Assembly (NCBI GenBank): GCA_023436825.1
Contig: JAEZHS010000395.1
Coordinates: 1 to 8,221, forward strand
DNA: 8,221 nucleotides
Reading direction: 5' to 3'
DNA from: Pseudomonadota bacterium
GTDB lineage: Bacteria; Pseudomonadota; Alphaproteobacteria; Reyranellales; Reyranellaceae
Shown in pieces: positions 1-6,566 of the stretch (its first letter is position 1; each line of letters opens with the position of its first letter). Under the pieces are notes generated by a model, which was not told the origin of the DNA, made no database searches, and was given only the letters and a program-made list of their open reading frames with translations. The position numbers and the translations under genes are program-made.

Positions 1-634
1 GCGTGTTGGGCAGCACATGACGCACGGCGATGCGCAGCTCGCCCATGCCGACGGCGCGCGCTGCCTCGACAAAAGGCTGCTCGCGCAACGACAGGGTGCT
101 CGAGCGCACGACGCGGGCGACGCTCGGCACCAGCGGAATGGCGATGGCGATGATGGTGTTCTCGAGCGACGGTCCGAGCGCCGCCGCCATGACCAGCGCC
201 ATCACCAGCAACGGCAGCGACTGCATGATGTCCATCAGGCGCTGCATGACCAGGTCGAAACCGCCGCCGAGATAGCCGCTCATCAGGCCAATCGACACGC
301 CGAGAACGCCGCCCAGCAGCATGGCGCCTGCTCCGACCGCCAGCGAAATCCGCGCGCCGTGGACGATACGGCTGAACATGTCGCGGCCCATGAAGTCGGC
401 GCCCAGCCAGAACTTGCCGCCGGGAGGCGCCAAGGAGGCCTTGGCGTCGGTTGCGGTCGGGTCCATCGGCGCTATGACGCCGGCGAAGACCGCCGTCAGC
501 ACGAAGACCAGCACGATCACCGCGCCGACCGCGCCCAGCGGATAGCGCCGCGCCAGGAAGGCGAGCTGGCCGCCCAGGCCGGTGATGTTGGCGCCGGCGC
601 GGGCGAGTTCGGCATCATGATCGATGGTTGTCAT
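1..634 (-). CDS. ABC importer permease, DppC-like (partial)
   Basis: Inner-membrane permease of a peptide/nickel-class (DppC/OppC family) ABC importer. It would form the translocation channel together with the permease encoded just upstream. 211 residues are visible and the C-terminus lies beyond the window edge; the family is usually about 280-300 residues. After a short cytoplasmic N-terminus there is a hydrophobic segment at about residues 33-55. The family motif around FWLGADFMGRDMFSRIVHGAR (76-96) follows, then several membrane segments between about 97 and 175. The cytoplasmic EAA loop that contacts the ATPase begins near residue 190 (EAARAVGMGELRIAVRHVLP). The ATG at 634 lies three bases after the stop of the preceding permease gene, so the two are almost certainly co-transcribed and probably translationally coupled; I see no strong Shine-Dalgarno of its own. 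The family assignment is secure; the transported substrate is unknown. Confidence 0.93.
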   Translation of the reverse strand, partial: MTTIDHDAELARAGANITGLGGQLAFLARRYPLGAVGAVIVLVFVLTAVFAGVIAPMDPTATDAKASLAPPGGKFWLGADFMGRDMFSRIVHGARISLAVGAGAMLLGGVLGVSIGLMSGYLGGGFDLVMQRLMDIMQSLPLLVMALVMAAALGPSLENTIIAIAIPLVPSVARVVRSSTLSLREQPFVEAARAVGMGELRIAVRHVLPNT

Positions 635-637
635 CGT

Positions 638-1585
638 TCAGTCCGCGAATTTGATGCGGGGGTCGAGGACCATGTAGGCCATGTCGACGAGGAAATTGAC
701 GGTGACCACCACGAAGGCGATCAGCATGACGAGGTTCTGCACGATCGGGTAGTCGCGCCAGCGGATCGCCTCGACGAGGAAGCGGGCGACGCCCGGGATG
801 TTGAACACGGTCTCGGTGACGATCAGGCCGCCCACCAGGAAGGCCGCCTCGATGCCGATGATGGTGACCACGGGCAGTAGAGCGTTGCGGAGCGCGTGGT
901 TGTAGTTGACCGCCGTGTCGGACGCGCCTTTCGAGCGCGCCGTGCGGATGTAGTCCTGGCGCATCACCTCGAGCATGGAAGATCGCGTGAGGCGCATGAT
1001 CAACGCCGAACTTCGGAAGCCGACCACGGCCGCGGGGATGGCCAGCAGGCCGACCTCCTGCAGGAAGCCGCGCGGCTCGTTGGTATAGATGGGAATCGTG
1101 CCGAACCAGTGCACGGCCGCCATCAGCACCAGCAGGCCGAGCCAGAAGGACGGCAATGACAGGCCGCTCAGGCTGATGACGCGCAGGGAATAGTCGAGCG
1201 TCGTATTCTGCCGCACCGCGCTGATCACGCCGAACGGCACGCCCAGGATCACCGAGAAGAACAGCGCCAGCACCGTCAGCTTGGCGCTGATCGGAATGCG
1301 CGGCGCGATCTCCTCGATGGCCGGCCGCTCCGAGACGTAGGCGAAGCCTAAGTCGCCGCGGCTCAGCCCGCCGATCCACTGGAAGTATTGCTCGATGATC
1401 GGCTTGTCGAGGCCGAGCTCCTTGGCGATCTTGGCCTTCTCCTTGGGATCGGCGATGCCTGCCGCGTCGACCAGGATGTCGGAGATGTCGCCCGGAACCA
1501 GGCGCAACATCACGAAGATGAGCACCGACATCCCGAACAGGGTGAGCGCCATCAGCAGGAAGCGCCGGACGAGGTAGGAGCCCAT
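638..1585 (-). CDS. ABC importer permease, DppB-like
   Basis: First inner-membrane permease of the importer, 315 residues, a normal length for the DppB/OppB family. It opens with a typical N-terminal membrane segment (about 8-29) ending in RLVPGD, a hallmark of this family. A periplasmic stretch (about 33-95) follows, then membrane segments near 102-124, 138-162, 177-197, 238-258 and 284-305. The EAA-type cytoplasmic loop that docks on the ATPase is seen at about 211-238 (IRTARSKGAS ... ALRNALLP). The C-terminus LDPRIKF is also typical. The ATG at 1585 is preceded by a GGAAGG Shine-Dalgarno about eight bases upstream. It follows the binding-protein gene on the same strand after a 157-bp gap that holds a double palindrome, and precedes the second permease by three bases. 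Substrate cannot be assigned. Confidence 0.95.
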   Translation of the reverse strand: MGSYLVRRFLLMALTLFGMSVLIFVMLRLVPGDISDILVDAAGIADPKEKAKIAKELGLDKPIIEQYFQWIGGLSRGDLGFAYVSERPAIEEIAPRIPISAKLTVLALFFSVILGVPFGVISAVRQNTTLDYSLRVISLSGLSLPSFWLGLLVLMAAVHWFGTIPIYTNEPRGFLQEVGLLAIPAAVVGFRSSALIMRLTRSSMLEVMRQDYIRTARSKGASDTAVNYNHALRNALLPVVTIIGIEAAFLVGGLIVTETVFNIPGVARFLVEAIRWRDYPIVQNLVMLIAFVVVTVNFLVDMAYMVLDPRIKFAD

Positions 1586-1613
1586 TAGTCTTCCCTTCCA
1601 TCACTCTCAAGTT

Positions 1614-1702
1614 CCTCTCCCCCGATAGGGGGAGAGGTTAGGCGAGGGGGAATCGACGTGCGTAGCCCCCTCACCCGGCCTCTCCCCCTAGCGGGGGAGA
1701 GG
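1614..1702. repeat. Double palindromic repeat (REP-like) between binding protein and permease genes
   Basis: Two near-identical hairpins lie inside a larger inverted repeat. The left hairpin has arms CCTCTCCCCC (1614-1623) and GGGGGAGAGG (1628-1637) around GATA. The right hairpin has the same 10-base arms at 1679-1688 and 1693-1702 around TAGC. Between them, GGCGAGGGGG (1641-1650) can pair with CCCCCTCACC (1666-1675) apart from one mismatch, so the whole 89 bp is an imperfect palindrome. It lies after the stop of the binding-protein gene and before the permease ribosome binding site. Structures of this kind are known to protect upstream mRNA ends or reduce read-through, which would give more binding protein than permease; that role here is inference. 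There is no T-tract, so a simple intrinsic terminator is less likely. Confidence 0.85.
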
Positions 1703-1742
1703 AGTTTGAAGAGAGAGGATGGGCGGCGGCGCACGATGGTCC

Positions 1743-3344
1743 CTACCGATCCAGCCAGATGTCTTCGAAGCGCCAGCCGTTGTAGATGCTGTTGACCTGC
1801 AGCAGCACGTCCTTGACCTGCGGCGACCAGCACGTGTTGGCGACGTTGTAGCCGATGATCGGCCTGGCCGAGTCGTCGGCCAGCTTCTTCTCGATCTCCC
1901 ACACGATCTTCTTGCGCTTCTCGACGTCGGCTTCGGCCGACTGCTGCTCGATCAGCTTGTCGATCTCGGGGTTCTTGTAGCCCGTGTAGTTGCGGTCGGA
2001 GGTCGAGTAGTAGTTCTCGTAGAAATTGACGTCGGGATCGTCGATGCCGACGCCGGTGAGGTTCATGCCGACCTGGTAATCCTTGCGCTGGATCTTGTTG
2101 TACCAGACGGTGGTATCGATCGGATCGAGCTCGGCCTCGATGTAGATCTTCTTGAGCTGGTCGATCAGGATAACCGCCGGGTCGCGGTAGATCGCGATGT
2201 TGCGGGTCGCGACCTTGATCTTGAGCGGCTTGTCGGGCCCGTAACCCGCCTTCTCCATGATCTTGCGCGCTTCCGCACGGCTCTTCTCGACGTCGGATGC
2301 ATGGCCGAGCAGGTTCGGCAGCATTTCCTTGGGCATGCCCCAGAAACCGGCCGGCGGCGGCAGCATCACGGCGCCGTCGAGGTCATGGCCCTGGCTCAGG
2401 ATGTCGTGGAATGACTTGTTGTCGAGCGCCAGCGTCATCGCCCGGCGGATGTCGGCGTTGTCGAACGGCGGCTTGTCGCGATTGACCAGCAGGTTGGAGC
2501 TGACGTTGGTCGGCCGCGCCTCGCAGACGGCGTCGGGCTTCTGCGCCTTGATGTCCTTCAGGAGCGGAAAGGTGACGTCCGAATCGAACGTCATGTCGTA
2601 GGTACCGGCCGTGAAGCCCAGCAGGCGCGTGCTGCGGTTGGGTACGATCGTCCAGTCGATGCCGTCGAGATAGGGCCGGCCTTTCTTCCAGTAGTCGGGG
2701 TTGCGGACCAGCTTGATCGATTCGTTGCGCTTGAACTCGACGACCTTGAACGGACCGGTCCCGATCGGCTTGGAGCGCATGTCGCGGCCCGGCACATGGC
2801 AGGAATAGACCGGCGAGTAGCCGCCTGCGAGCATGGTGAGGAACGAGCTCTGCGGCCGGTCGAGGTTGAAGGTGACCTCGTTGGGTCCGTTGGTCGTCAC
2901 CTCCTTGAGGTTGATGTACCAGACCTTGCGCGGGTTCTTGCGGACGATGTCGAGCTTCTCGTCGCCCTTGCCGATCAGGGCATCCCAGGTGCACTTCACG
3001 TCGGCACTGCTGAAGGGCTTGCCGTCGTGCCACTTCACGCCCTGACGCAGCTTGAAGGTGAGCTTGGTCTTGTCGTCGTTCCACGACCAGCTTTCCGCCA
3101 GATCCGGCACGATCTTGTCCGGGCTGTTCACCTTCTCCTTGGGATCAAACACCACGAGATTGTTGAACACCGCCATGAAAGGCTGGTTCACCGAGATGGT
3201 CGATTCCTCGTGGATCGAGGCGCTGGGAGGATTGTCGCGATGGGAGATCTTGAGGGTACCGCCCTGCTTCTGGGCGAAAGCCGGTGCCGCCGCCAATACG
3301 AACGCAGCAAGAGTCCCGGCCGCTAACGCCACGCTTGAACGCAT
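1743..3344 (-). CDS. ABC importer periplasmic substrate-binding protein, family 5
   Basis: Periplasmic solute-binding protein of the SBP_bac_5 (DppA/OppA/NikA) class that captures the ligand for the two permeases downstream. It is 533 residues, the usual size. Residues 1-24 are a Sec signal peptide (hydrophobic core, then PAFA before Q25). No lipobox cysteine is present, so it should be soluble rather than a lipoprotein. The family signature spans about 80-117 (PDLAESW, then LTFKLRQGVKWHDGKPF and ADV), and the GTGPFKVVEF motif is near 195-204. The second lobe runs to the C-terminus, which ends EDIWLDR. The start is the ATG at 3344; a longer reading from an in-frame TTG at 3359 would have to read through the Shine-Dalgarno sequence. 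Ligands in this class range from peptides to opines, sugars and metals, so none is assigned. The metabolic neighbours hint at a small organic compound. Confidence 0.94.
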   Translation of the reverse strand: MRSSVALAAGTLAAFVLAAAPAFAQKQGGTLKISHRDNPPSASIHEESTISVNQPFMAVFNNLVVFDPKEKVNSPDKIVPDLAESWSWNDDKTKLTFKLRQGVKWHDGKPFSSADVKCTWDALIGKGDEKLDIVRKNPRKVWYINLKEVTTNGPNEVTFNLDRPQSSFLTMLAGGYSPVYSCHVPGRDMRSKPIGTGPFKVVEFKRNESIKLVRNPDYWKKGRPYLDGIDWTIVPNRSTRLLGFTAGTYDMTFDSDVTFPLLKDIKAQKPDAVCEARPTNVSSNLLVNRDKPPFDNADIRRAMTLALDNKSFHDILSQGHDLDGAVMLPPPAGFWGMPKEMLPNLLGHASDVEKSRAEARKIMEKAGYGPDKPLKIKVATRNIAIYRDPAVILIDQLKKIYIEAELDPIDTTVWYNKIQRKDYQVGMNLTGVGIDDPDVNFYENYYSTSDRNYTGYKNPEIDKLIEQQSAEADVEKRKKIVWEIEKKLADDSARPIIGYNVANTCWSPQVKDVLLQVNSIYNGWRFEDIWLDR

Positions 3345-3350
3345 CAATTT

Positions 3351-3357
3351 TCCTCCC
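3351..3357 (-). promoter_or_regulatory. Ribosome binding site fixing the binding-protein start
   Basis: On the minus strand GGGAGGA lies six bases before the ATG at 3344. A TTG directly abuts that ATG (3345-3347), and another in-frame TTG overlaps the upstream side of this site at 3359. The spacing and the clean signal peptide that results favour the ATG. Confidence 0.7.
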
Positions 3358-3435
3358 AAGGACGTGCGCCGTCAGATGAGCGCTGTTCTTTCCCCGTGGT
3401 CGGGAGGCTAACACAACCTCTGCAACGGCCAAGCC

Positions 3436-3837
3436 TCAATGCGTCGCAGGGACGGACGGACCTTTCAATTCGATCTGATTTCCTTCCGGATCATGGAAAT
3501 AGACCGACGGGCCGTTGCCCTCCGCGCCGTAGCGCTCGACGGTTTCGCCGACCGATATCCCGAACGGCGCGAGACGCGTGACGATGGCGTCACGATCGAA
3601 TGGCTCTATGCGGAAGCAGAGATGATCCATGTTCGCCGCGTCGCTTGCCGCGCCTTGGGGCCGCTCGGCGGCGATCAGGTCGAGCAGCGAGGCGCCGGCG
3701 CGCATCTGCACAAGACTGATGCGGTCGAGCTTGCGCTCGACGTTGAAGCCCAGGGCCTGCTCGTAGAAGCGGACCATTCCGGCCAAGTCGCGACAGCGCA
3801 GCACGACATGGTCGATTCGTTCGACATGGAAGGTCAT
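3436..3837 (-). CDS. VOC family (glyoxalase/bleomycin resistance/dioxygenase superfamily) protein
   Basis: Small cytoplasmic protein of 133 residues with one vicinal-oxygen-chelate module, that is, two beta-alpha-beta-beta-beta halves. The first half begins IDHVVLRCRDL (8-18) and continues FYEQALGF (24-31). The second half begins MDHLCFRI (70-77) and ends with YFHDPEGNQIEL (113-124). Likely metal ligands are H10, H72 and E123, with D53 near the position of the fourth ligand of glyoxalase I. This supports a metal-dependent lyase, isomerase or dioxygenase, but members of this family cannot be given a substrate from sequence alone. The ATG at 3837 has only a weak Shine-Dalgarno. It lies 91 bp upstream of the binding-protein gene on the same strand and could be the first gene of the importer transcript. 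It is divergent from the aldolase gene across 38 bp. Detoxification of a reactive aldehyde or a step in catabolism are both possible. Confidence 0.9.
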   Translation of the reverse strand: MTFHVERIDHVVLRCRDLAGMVRFYEQALGFNVERKLDRISLVQMRAGASLLDLIAAERPQGAASDAANMDHLCFRIEPFDRDAIVTRLAPFGISVGETVERYGAEGNGPSVYFHDPEGNQIELKGPSVPATH

Positions 3838-3849
3838 GGCGACTAGCCT
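3821..3849 (+). promoter_or_regulatory. Candidate promoter for the aldolase gene
   Basis: TCGACA (3821-3826, five of six to TTGACA) is followed after 17 bases by TAGCCT (3844-3849, three of six to TATAAT). This would start transcription about 20 bases before the ATG at 3876. The -35 box would lie inside the first codons of the divergent VOC gene, which the 38-bp gap makes necessary for any such promoter. The match is weak, so this is a suggestion only. Confidence 0.25.
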
Positions 3850-3875
3850 ATCGCAAAGGTGTCCAAGGGGGAAAC

Positions 3876-4685
3876 ATGGCCTTTGCAGTCAATGCCGCCA
3901 AGGCGCGGCTCAAGAAGAATCAGCTTGCCGTCGGCATCGGGGTGAGACTGGTTCGCAACATCGACATCATCAAGGTGATGAAGGCGGCGGGCTTCGATTG
4001 GCTTTTCCTCGACCTCGAGCATGGTGCGATGTCGATCGAGAACGCCTGCGAGATCTCGACGGCGGCCCAGGACTCCGGCATCGCGCCGATCGTGCGTGTG
4101 CCCTACGGCGAGCTCGCCATGGCGACCCGCATCCTCGACGGCGGCGCGCTCGGCATCGTCATCCCCCATGTCGACACGGCCGAGGAGGCGCGCGAGATCG
4201 CCGACAAGCTGCGCTACGCGCCGATCGGCCATCGCTCGGTGGGCGGCGGCCAGGCGCAGTTCGACTACGCACCCATGAAGATGGCCGACATGACCAAGCG
4301 CGCCAACGACAACACCCTGATCACTGTGATGATCGAGACGCCGAAGGCGGTGGGCAACGCCGAGGCGATCGCGGCGGTGCCCGGCATCGACGCCCTGCTG
4401 GTGGGCTCGAGCGACCTTTCGGTGGAGATGGGCATCCCCGGCGAGAACGGGCATCCCAAGATCCAGGAGGCGGTCGACAATGTCGTCGCCGCCTGCAAGA
4501 AGCACCGCAAGTTCCCCGGCATGGGCGGCGCCTACAGCGAGGAGCTGCTGCAGCTCTACATCGGCAAGGGCATGAAGATGCTGCTGGCCGGCAACGACCT
4601 GCCGATGCTGGTCAACGCGGCCCGCGACCACCAAGCCAAGGTGCGGGCGATGGACGGCGTGCGAGCGAAGCCGAAGAAGAAGTAA
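3876..4685 (+). CDS. HpcH/HpaI family class II aldolase
   Basis: Metal-dependent aldolase of the HpcH/HpaI family, 269 residues (the family is usually about 250-270). Relatives cleave 4-hydroxy-2-oxo acids to pyruvate plus an aldehyde, and also run in the condensation direction. It is a cytoplasmic TIM-barrel enzyme. The key residues of E. coli HpaI have clear equivalents: the general base in LDLEHG is H49 (HpaI H45), the substrate arginine in IVRVP is R74 (R70), and the metal ligands are E154 in MIETP (E149) and D180 in GSSDLS (D175). The loop GHRSVGGG (119-125) matches the phosphate/pyruvate-side loop of the family. The C-terminus is a basic KPKKK tail. The ATG at 3876 is preceded by AAGGGGG four bases upstream. 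It stands alone on the plus strand, divergent from the VOC gene and convergent with the TPP enzyme gene. The aldehyde partner is unknown; substrate names such as HpaI should not be transferred. Confidence 0.93.
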   Translation: MAFAVNAAKARLKKNQLAVGIGVRLVRNIDIIKVMKAAGFDWLFLDLEHGAMSIENACEISTAAQDSGIAPIVRVPYGELAMATRILDGGALGIVIPHVDTAEEAREIADKLRYAPIGHRSVGGGQAQFDYAPMKMADMTKRANDNTLITVMIETPKAVGNAEAIAAVPGIDALLVGSSDLSVEMGIPGENGHPKIQEAVDNVVAACKKHRKFPGMGGAYSEELLQLYIGKGMKMLLAGNDLPMLVNAARDHQAKVRAMDGVRAKPKKK

Positions 4686-4692
4686 CTCATAA

Positions 4693-4795
4693 TTCGGACC
4701 GCGGGCGTCCCTCCCGCTCATGATCATGCTCTTCCGGACCTCGCGCGCCTCATGATCATGAGCGCGCGGGGACGCGCGCGGCCCAGAAGAGCATG
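4693..4795. repeat. Cluster of hairpin-forming intergenic repeats between convergent genes
   Basis: Just after the aldolase stop there is a compact array of related palindromic units. Copy A (plus strand, 4693-4728) has the stem GCGGG (4701-4705)/CCCGC (4713-4717) with loop CGTCCCT, followed by CTCATGATCATG. Copy B is in inverse orientation (4749-4795): read on the minus strand it has the stem GCGCGC/GCGCGC around GTCCCC, also followed by CTCATGATCATGAG. A degraded copy on the plus strand (about 4731-4762) lacks the central stem. The flanks CATGCTCTTC (4725-4734) and its reverse complement (4786-4795) pair exactly, and the centre holds a 14-bp perfect palindrome (4749-4762). A further copy lies at 8158-8194. 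This looks like a genome-dispersed REP-type element rather than a gene; no ORF with coding character is present. Confidence 0.8.
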
Positions 4796-4796
4796 A

Positions 4797-4816
4797 CGCG
4801 CCACTGGAGTGGCGCG
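4797..4816. terminator. Candidate bidirectional terminator hairpin
   Basis: CGCGCCACT (4797-4805) and AGTGGCGCG (4808-4816) form a perfect 9-base-pair stem with a GG centre, so the true loop would be four bases. It sits between two convergent genes, eight bases after the TPP enzyme stop when read on the minus strand. No T-run follows on either strand, so termination is inferred from position and stem strength only. It could equally be part of the adjoining repeat cluster. Confidence 0.5.
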
Positions 4817-4823
4817 CCCCAGC

Positions 4824-6476
4824 CTACCGCTTCCCTTCGATCTCGATCTCGATCAGGTGCGGCTTGCCGGACTTGAAGGCGGCTGCCACCGCCTTCTGAA
4901 TATCCTCGGCCTTGGTGACGTGCGTGCCGGCGACACCCATGCCCTTGGCGAGGTCGACGAAGCCCAGCGCCGGGCCGCTCAGATCCATGTGCATGTAGGG
5001 CTTGTTCGACTTCACGTCGAAGCGCGCGCGATAGGCGTCGATGTTGTGCTTAAGCACGCGGTACTCGCGGTTTGCCAGGATCACGAACACGATCGGCAGG
5101 TCATGGTGCGCCGCCGTCCATAGCGCCTGGATGGAATACATCGACGAGCCGTCGCCCGAGATGCAGAGGATCGGCCGGCCGGGCTCGGCCACCGCCACGC
5201 CGAGTGCACCGGCCACGCCCTGGCCGATGCCGCCGCCGCGGCCGCTGTAGTAGTCACCGGCGCCCGAGAAGGTGAACGTCTTGAAGAGGTCGAGGTTGGC
5301 CGTGATGGTCTCGTCGACCACGACGACATTAGCCGGCGACGCGGCTTTCAACTCGGCCATGACGCGCGGCATGGAGGTCGGCGTGCGCGACCAGGCCTTT
5401 TCGACGCGCGCCTTCTGGGCCGTGTCCTCGGCCTGCTTCTGGGCGCGGAACGCATCCTGGCGCGCGCGGGCCGCCGCGCCATTGATGCCGGTGGTCGTCT
5501 GCCACAGTGCCTCGAGGGCCGCGTCGACGTCGGCGATCACGCCGGCATCGACCGAGAAGTTGTAGGCCATGCGCGGCGGCGCGGCCTCGATCTGCAGCAC
5601 CTTGCAGCCAGCGGGGAACGGCGAACCGGGTCCGTACCAGACCTCCTCGAAGAACGGCCCGCCGACCAGCAGCACCAGGTCGTTTTCGGCGAACTGCTTG
5701 GCGACGCCCGGTGCGTCGAAGGCGAGCGTGCCGCGATAGGCAGGATTGTCCGTCGGGAAGCTGTTGCGCCCGCGCAGGCCCTCGAACCAGACCGAGGCGC
5801 CGATGCGCTCGACCAGCTTCTCCAGGGTCTTGCCCGCGCCGGCGCGCGCCACGTCGTCGCCCGCCACGATCGTCGGATTCTTGGCGGCGATGATCAGCCG
5901 CGACATCGCCTCGATGCCCGCGGGATCGGGCTGGCTGGCGGCGAAAATCTTCGCTGGCTTGCCCGCCGGCACCTTGGTTTCCTGCTCCATGACGTTGATG
6001 GGCAGCGCCACGAACACCGGGCCGGCCGGCGCATCGTTGGCGATCTTGAAGGCACGCTGCAGGATCGGGCCGAGCTCGTCGGCGCTCTCGACCTGCACGC
6101 TCCACTTGGTGACCGGCTCGGCCATGGCCGCAAGATCGTGACCCAGTACCGGATCACGCAACCGAATGCGGGTGTCCTGCTGGCCTGCCGTCACCACCAT
6201 GGGCGAATTGTTCTTGAGCGCGCTGTAGATCATGCCGATGGCGTTGCCCAGGCCCGGCGCCACGTGCAGGTTCACGAACGCCGTCTTGCCGCTCGCCTGG
6301 GCGTAGAAGTTGGCGGCGCCGACGGCCACGCCCTCGTGCAGATGCACGACGTACTTGAGCTGCGGGTAGTCGTGCAGCGAATCGAGCAGCGGGCTCTCGG
6401 TGGTGCCGGGATTGCCGAAGATGCGATCGACGCCGTGGGCCAGCAGCGTCTCCATGAACACCTGACGACCGCGCAT
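4824..6476 (-). CDS. Thiamine-diphosphate-dependent enzyme, benzoylformate decarboxylase-like
   Basis: Cytoplasmic TPP enzyme of 550 residues with the usual three domains: pyrimidine-binding (about 1-165), central (about 185-330) and PP-binding (about 370-545). It most resembles benzoylformate decarboxylase among the 2-oxo-acid decarboxylases. Visible parts are GNPGTTE (21-27), the glutamate that activates the cofactor (E48 in HLHEGVAVG), NLHVAPGLGNA (69-79) with H71, VTAGQQ (95-100), and the TPP/Mg motif from GDGSSMYSIQALWTAA (441-456) to N469. H71 matches catalytic H70 of the Pseudomonas putida enzyme. The second catalytic histidine (H281) aligns with V279 in PFFEEVWYGPG, and S26 with T25. 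The substrate or reaction may therefore differ from benzoylformate decarboxylation. The ATG at 6476 has AAAGGA seven bases upstream. The protein ends in an EIEIEIEG run coded by a short hexamer repeat. It is divergent from the GMC gene. A carboligase or a decarboxylase of another 2-oxo acid are alternatives. Confidence 0.9.
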   Translation of the reverse strand: MRGRQVFMETLLAHGVDRIFGNPGTTESPLLDSLHDYPQLKYVVHLHEGVAVGAANFYAQASGKTAFVNLHVAPGLGNAIGMIYSALKNNSPMVVTAGQQDTRIRLRDPVLGHDLAAMAEPVTKWSVQVESADELGPILQRAFKIANDAPAGPVFVALPINVMEQETKVPAGKPAKIFAASQPDPAGIEAMSRLIIAAKNPTIVAGDDVARAGAGKTLEKLVERIGASVWFEGLRGRNSFPTDNPAYRGTLAFDAPGVAKQFAENDLVLLVGGPFFEEVWYGPGSPFPAGCKVLQIEAAPPRMAYNFSVDAGVIADVDAALEALWQTTTGINGAAARARQDAFRAQKQAEDTAQKARVEKAWSRTPTSMPRVMAELKAASPANVVVVDETITANLDLFKTFTFSGAGDYYSGRGGGIGQGVAGALGVAVAEPGRPILCISGDGSSMYSIQALWTAAHHDLPIVFVILANREYRVLKHNIDAYRARFDVKSNKPYMHMDLSGPALGFVDLAKGMGVAGTHVTKAEDIQKAVAAAFKSGKPHLIEIEIEGKR

Positions 6477-6503
6477 TGCTCCATCCTTTCAAGAAGCTTG
6501 CTT

Positions 6504-6531
6504 GGTATGGGAAAGCGGTGGACGTTGTCGA
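6504..6531 (-). promoter_or_regulatory. Candidate promoter for the TPP enzyme gene
   Basis: On the minus strand TCGACA (6531-6526, five of six to TTGACA) is followed after 16 bases by CATACC (6509-6504, three of six to TATAAT). Transcription would start near 6497, leaving a leader of about 20 bases that contains the Shine-Dalgarno. It lies in the 90-bp gap shared with the divergent GMC gene. I could not find a convincing plus-strand promoter in the same gap. Weak match, low certainty. Confidence 0.3.
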
Positions 6532-6552
6532 GCGATATCGGGAGAGAACGCC

Positions 6553-6558
6553 AGGAGA
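6553..6558 (+). promoter_or_regulatory. Ribosome binding site fixing the GMC oxidoreductase start
   Basis: AGGAGA lies eight bases before the ATG at 6567. The reading frame stays open far upstream, with other in-frame start codons inside the divergent TPP gene and its leader. This site and the FAD-binding strand that begins right after the ATG identify the true start. Confidence 0.75.
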
Positions 6559-6566
6559 GCGTCGCG

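Noticed and set aside
17..880. Long plus-strand open frame opposite the two permease genes.
   Set aside because: Its translation is rich in H, R, D, A and Q with no recognisable domain, and it crosses the junction of two well-supported genes on the other strand. It is a shadow caused by high GC.
3345..3435. Search for a promoter for the importer genes between VOC and the binding-protein gene.
   Set aside because: TTG-type -35 boxes exist on the minus strand but none has a convincing -10 box at proper spacing. Read-through from the VOC gene remains possible.
3836..4727. Long open frames on both strands overlapping the aldolase gene (one on plus in another frame, one on minus).
   Set aside because: The aldolase frame carries all catalytic motifs of its family. 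The others have low-complexity composition and no domain; both are shadows.
4837..4857. Hexamer tandem run near the end of the TPP enzyme gene.
   Set aside because: It simply encodes the alternating E and I residues of the C-terminal beta strand. It is too short to count as a separate repeat feature.
6138..6566. In-frame upstream extension of the GMC oxidoreductase, adding about 143 residues.
   Set aside because: The extension runs antisense to the start of the TPP enzyme gene and has no homologous character. A good Shine-Dalgarno precedes the ATG at 6567, where the FAD fold begins.
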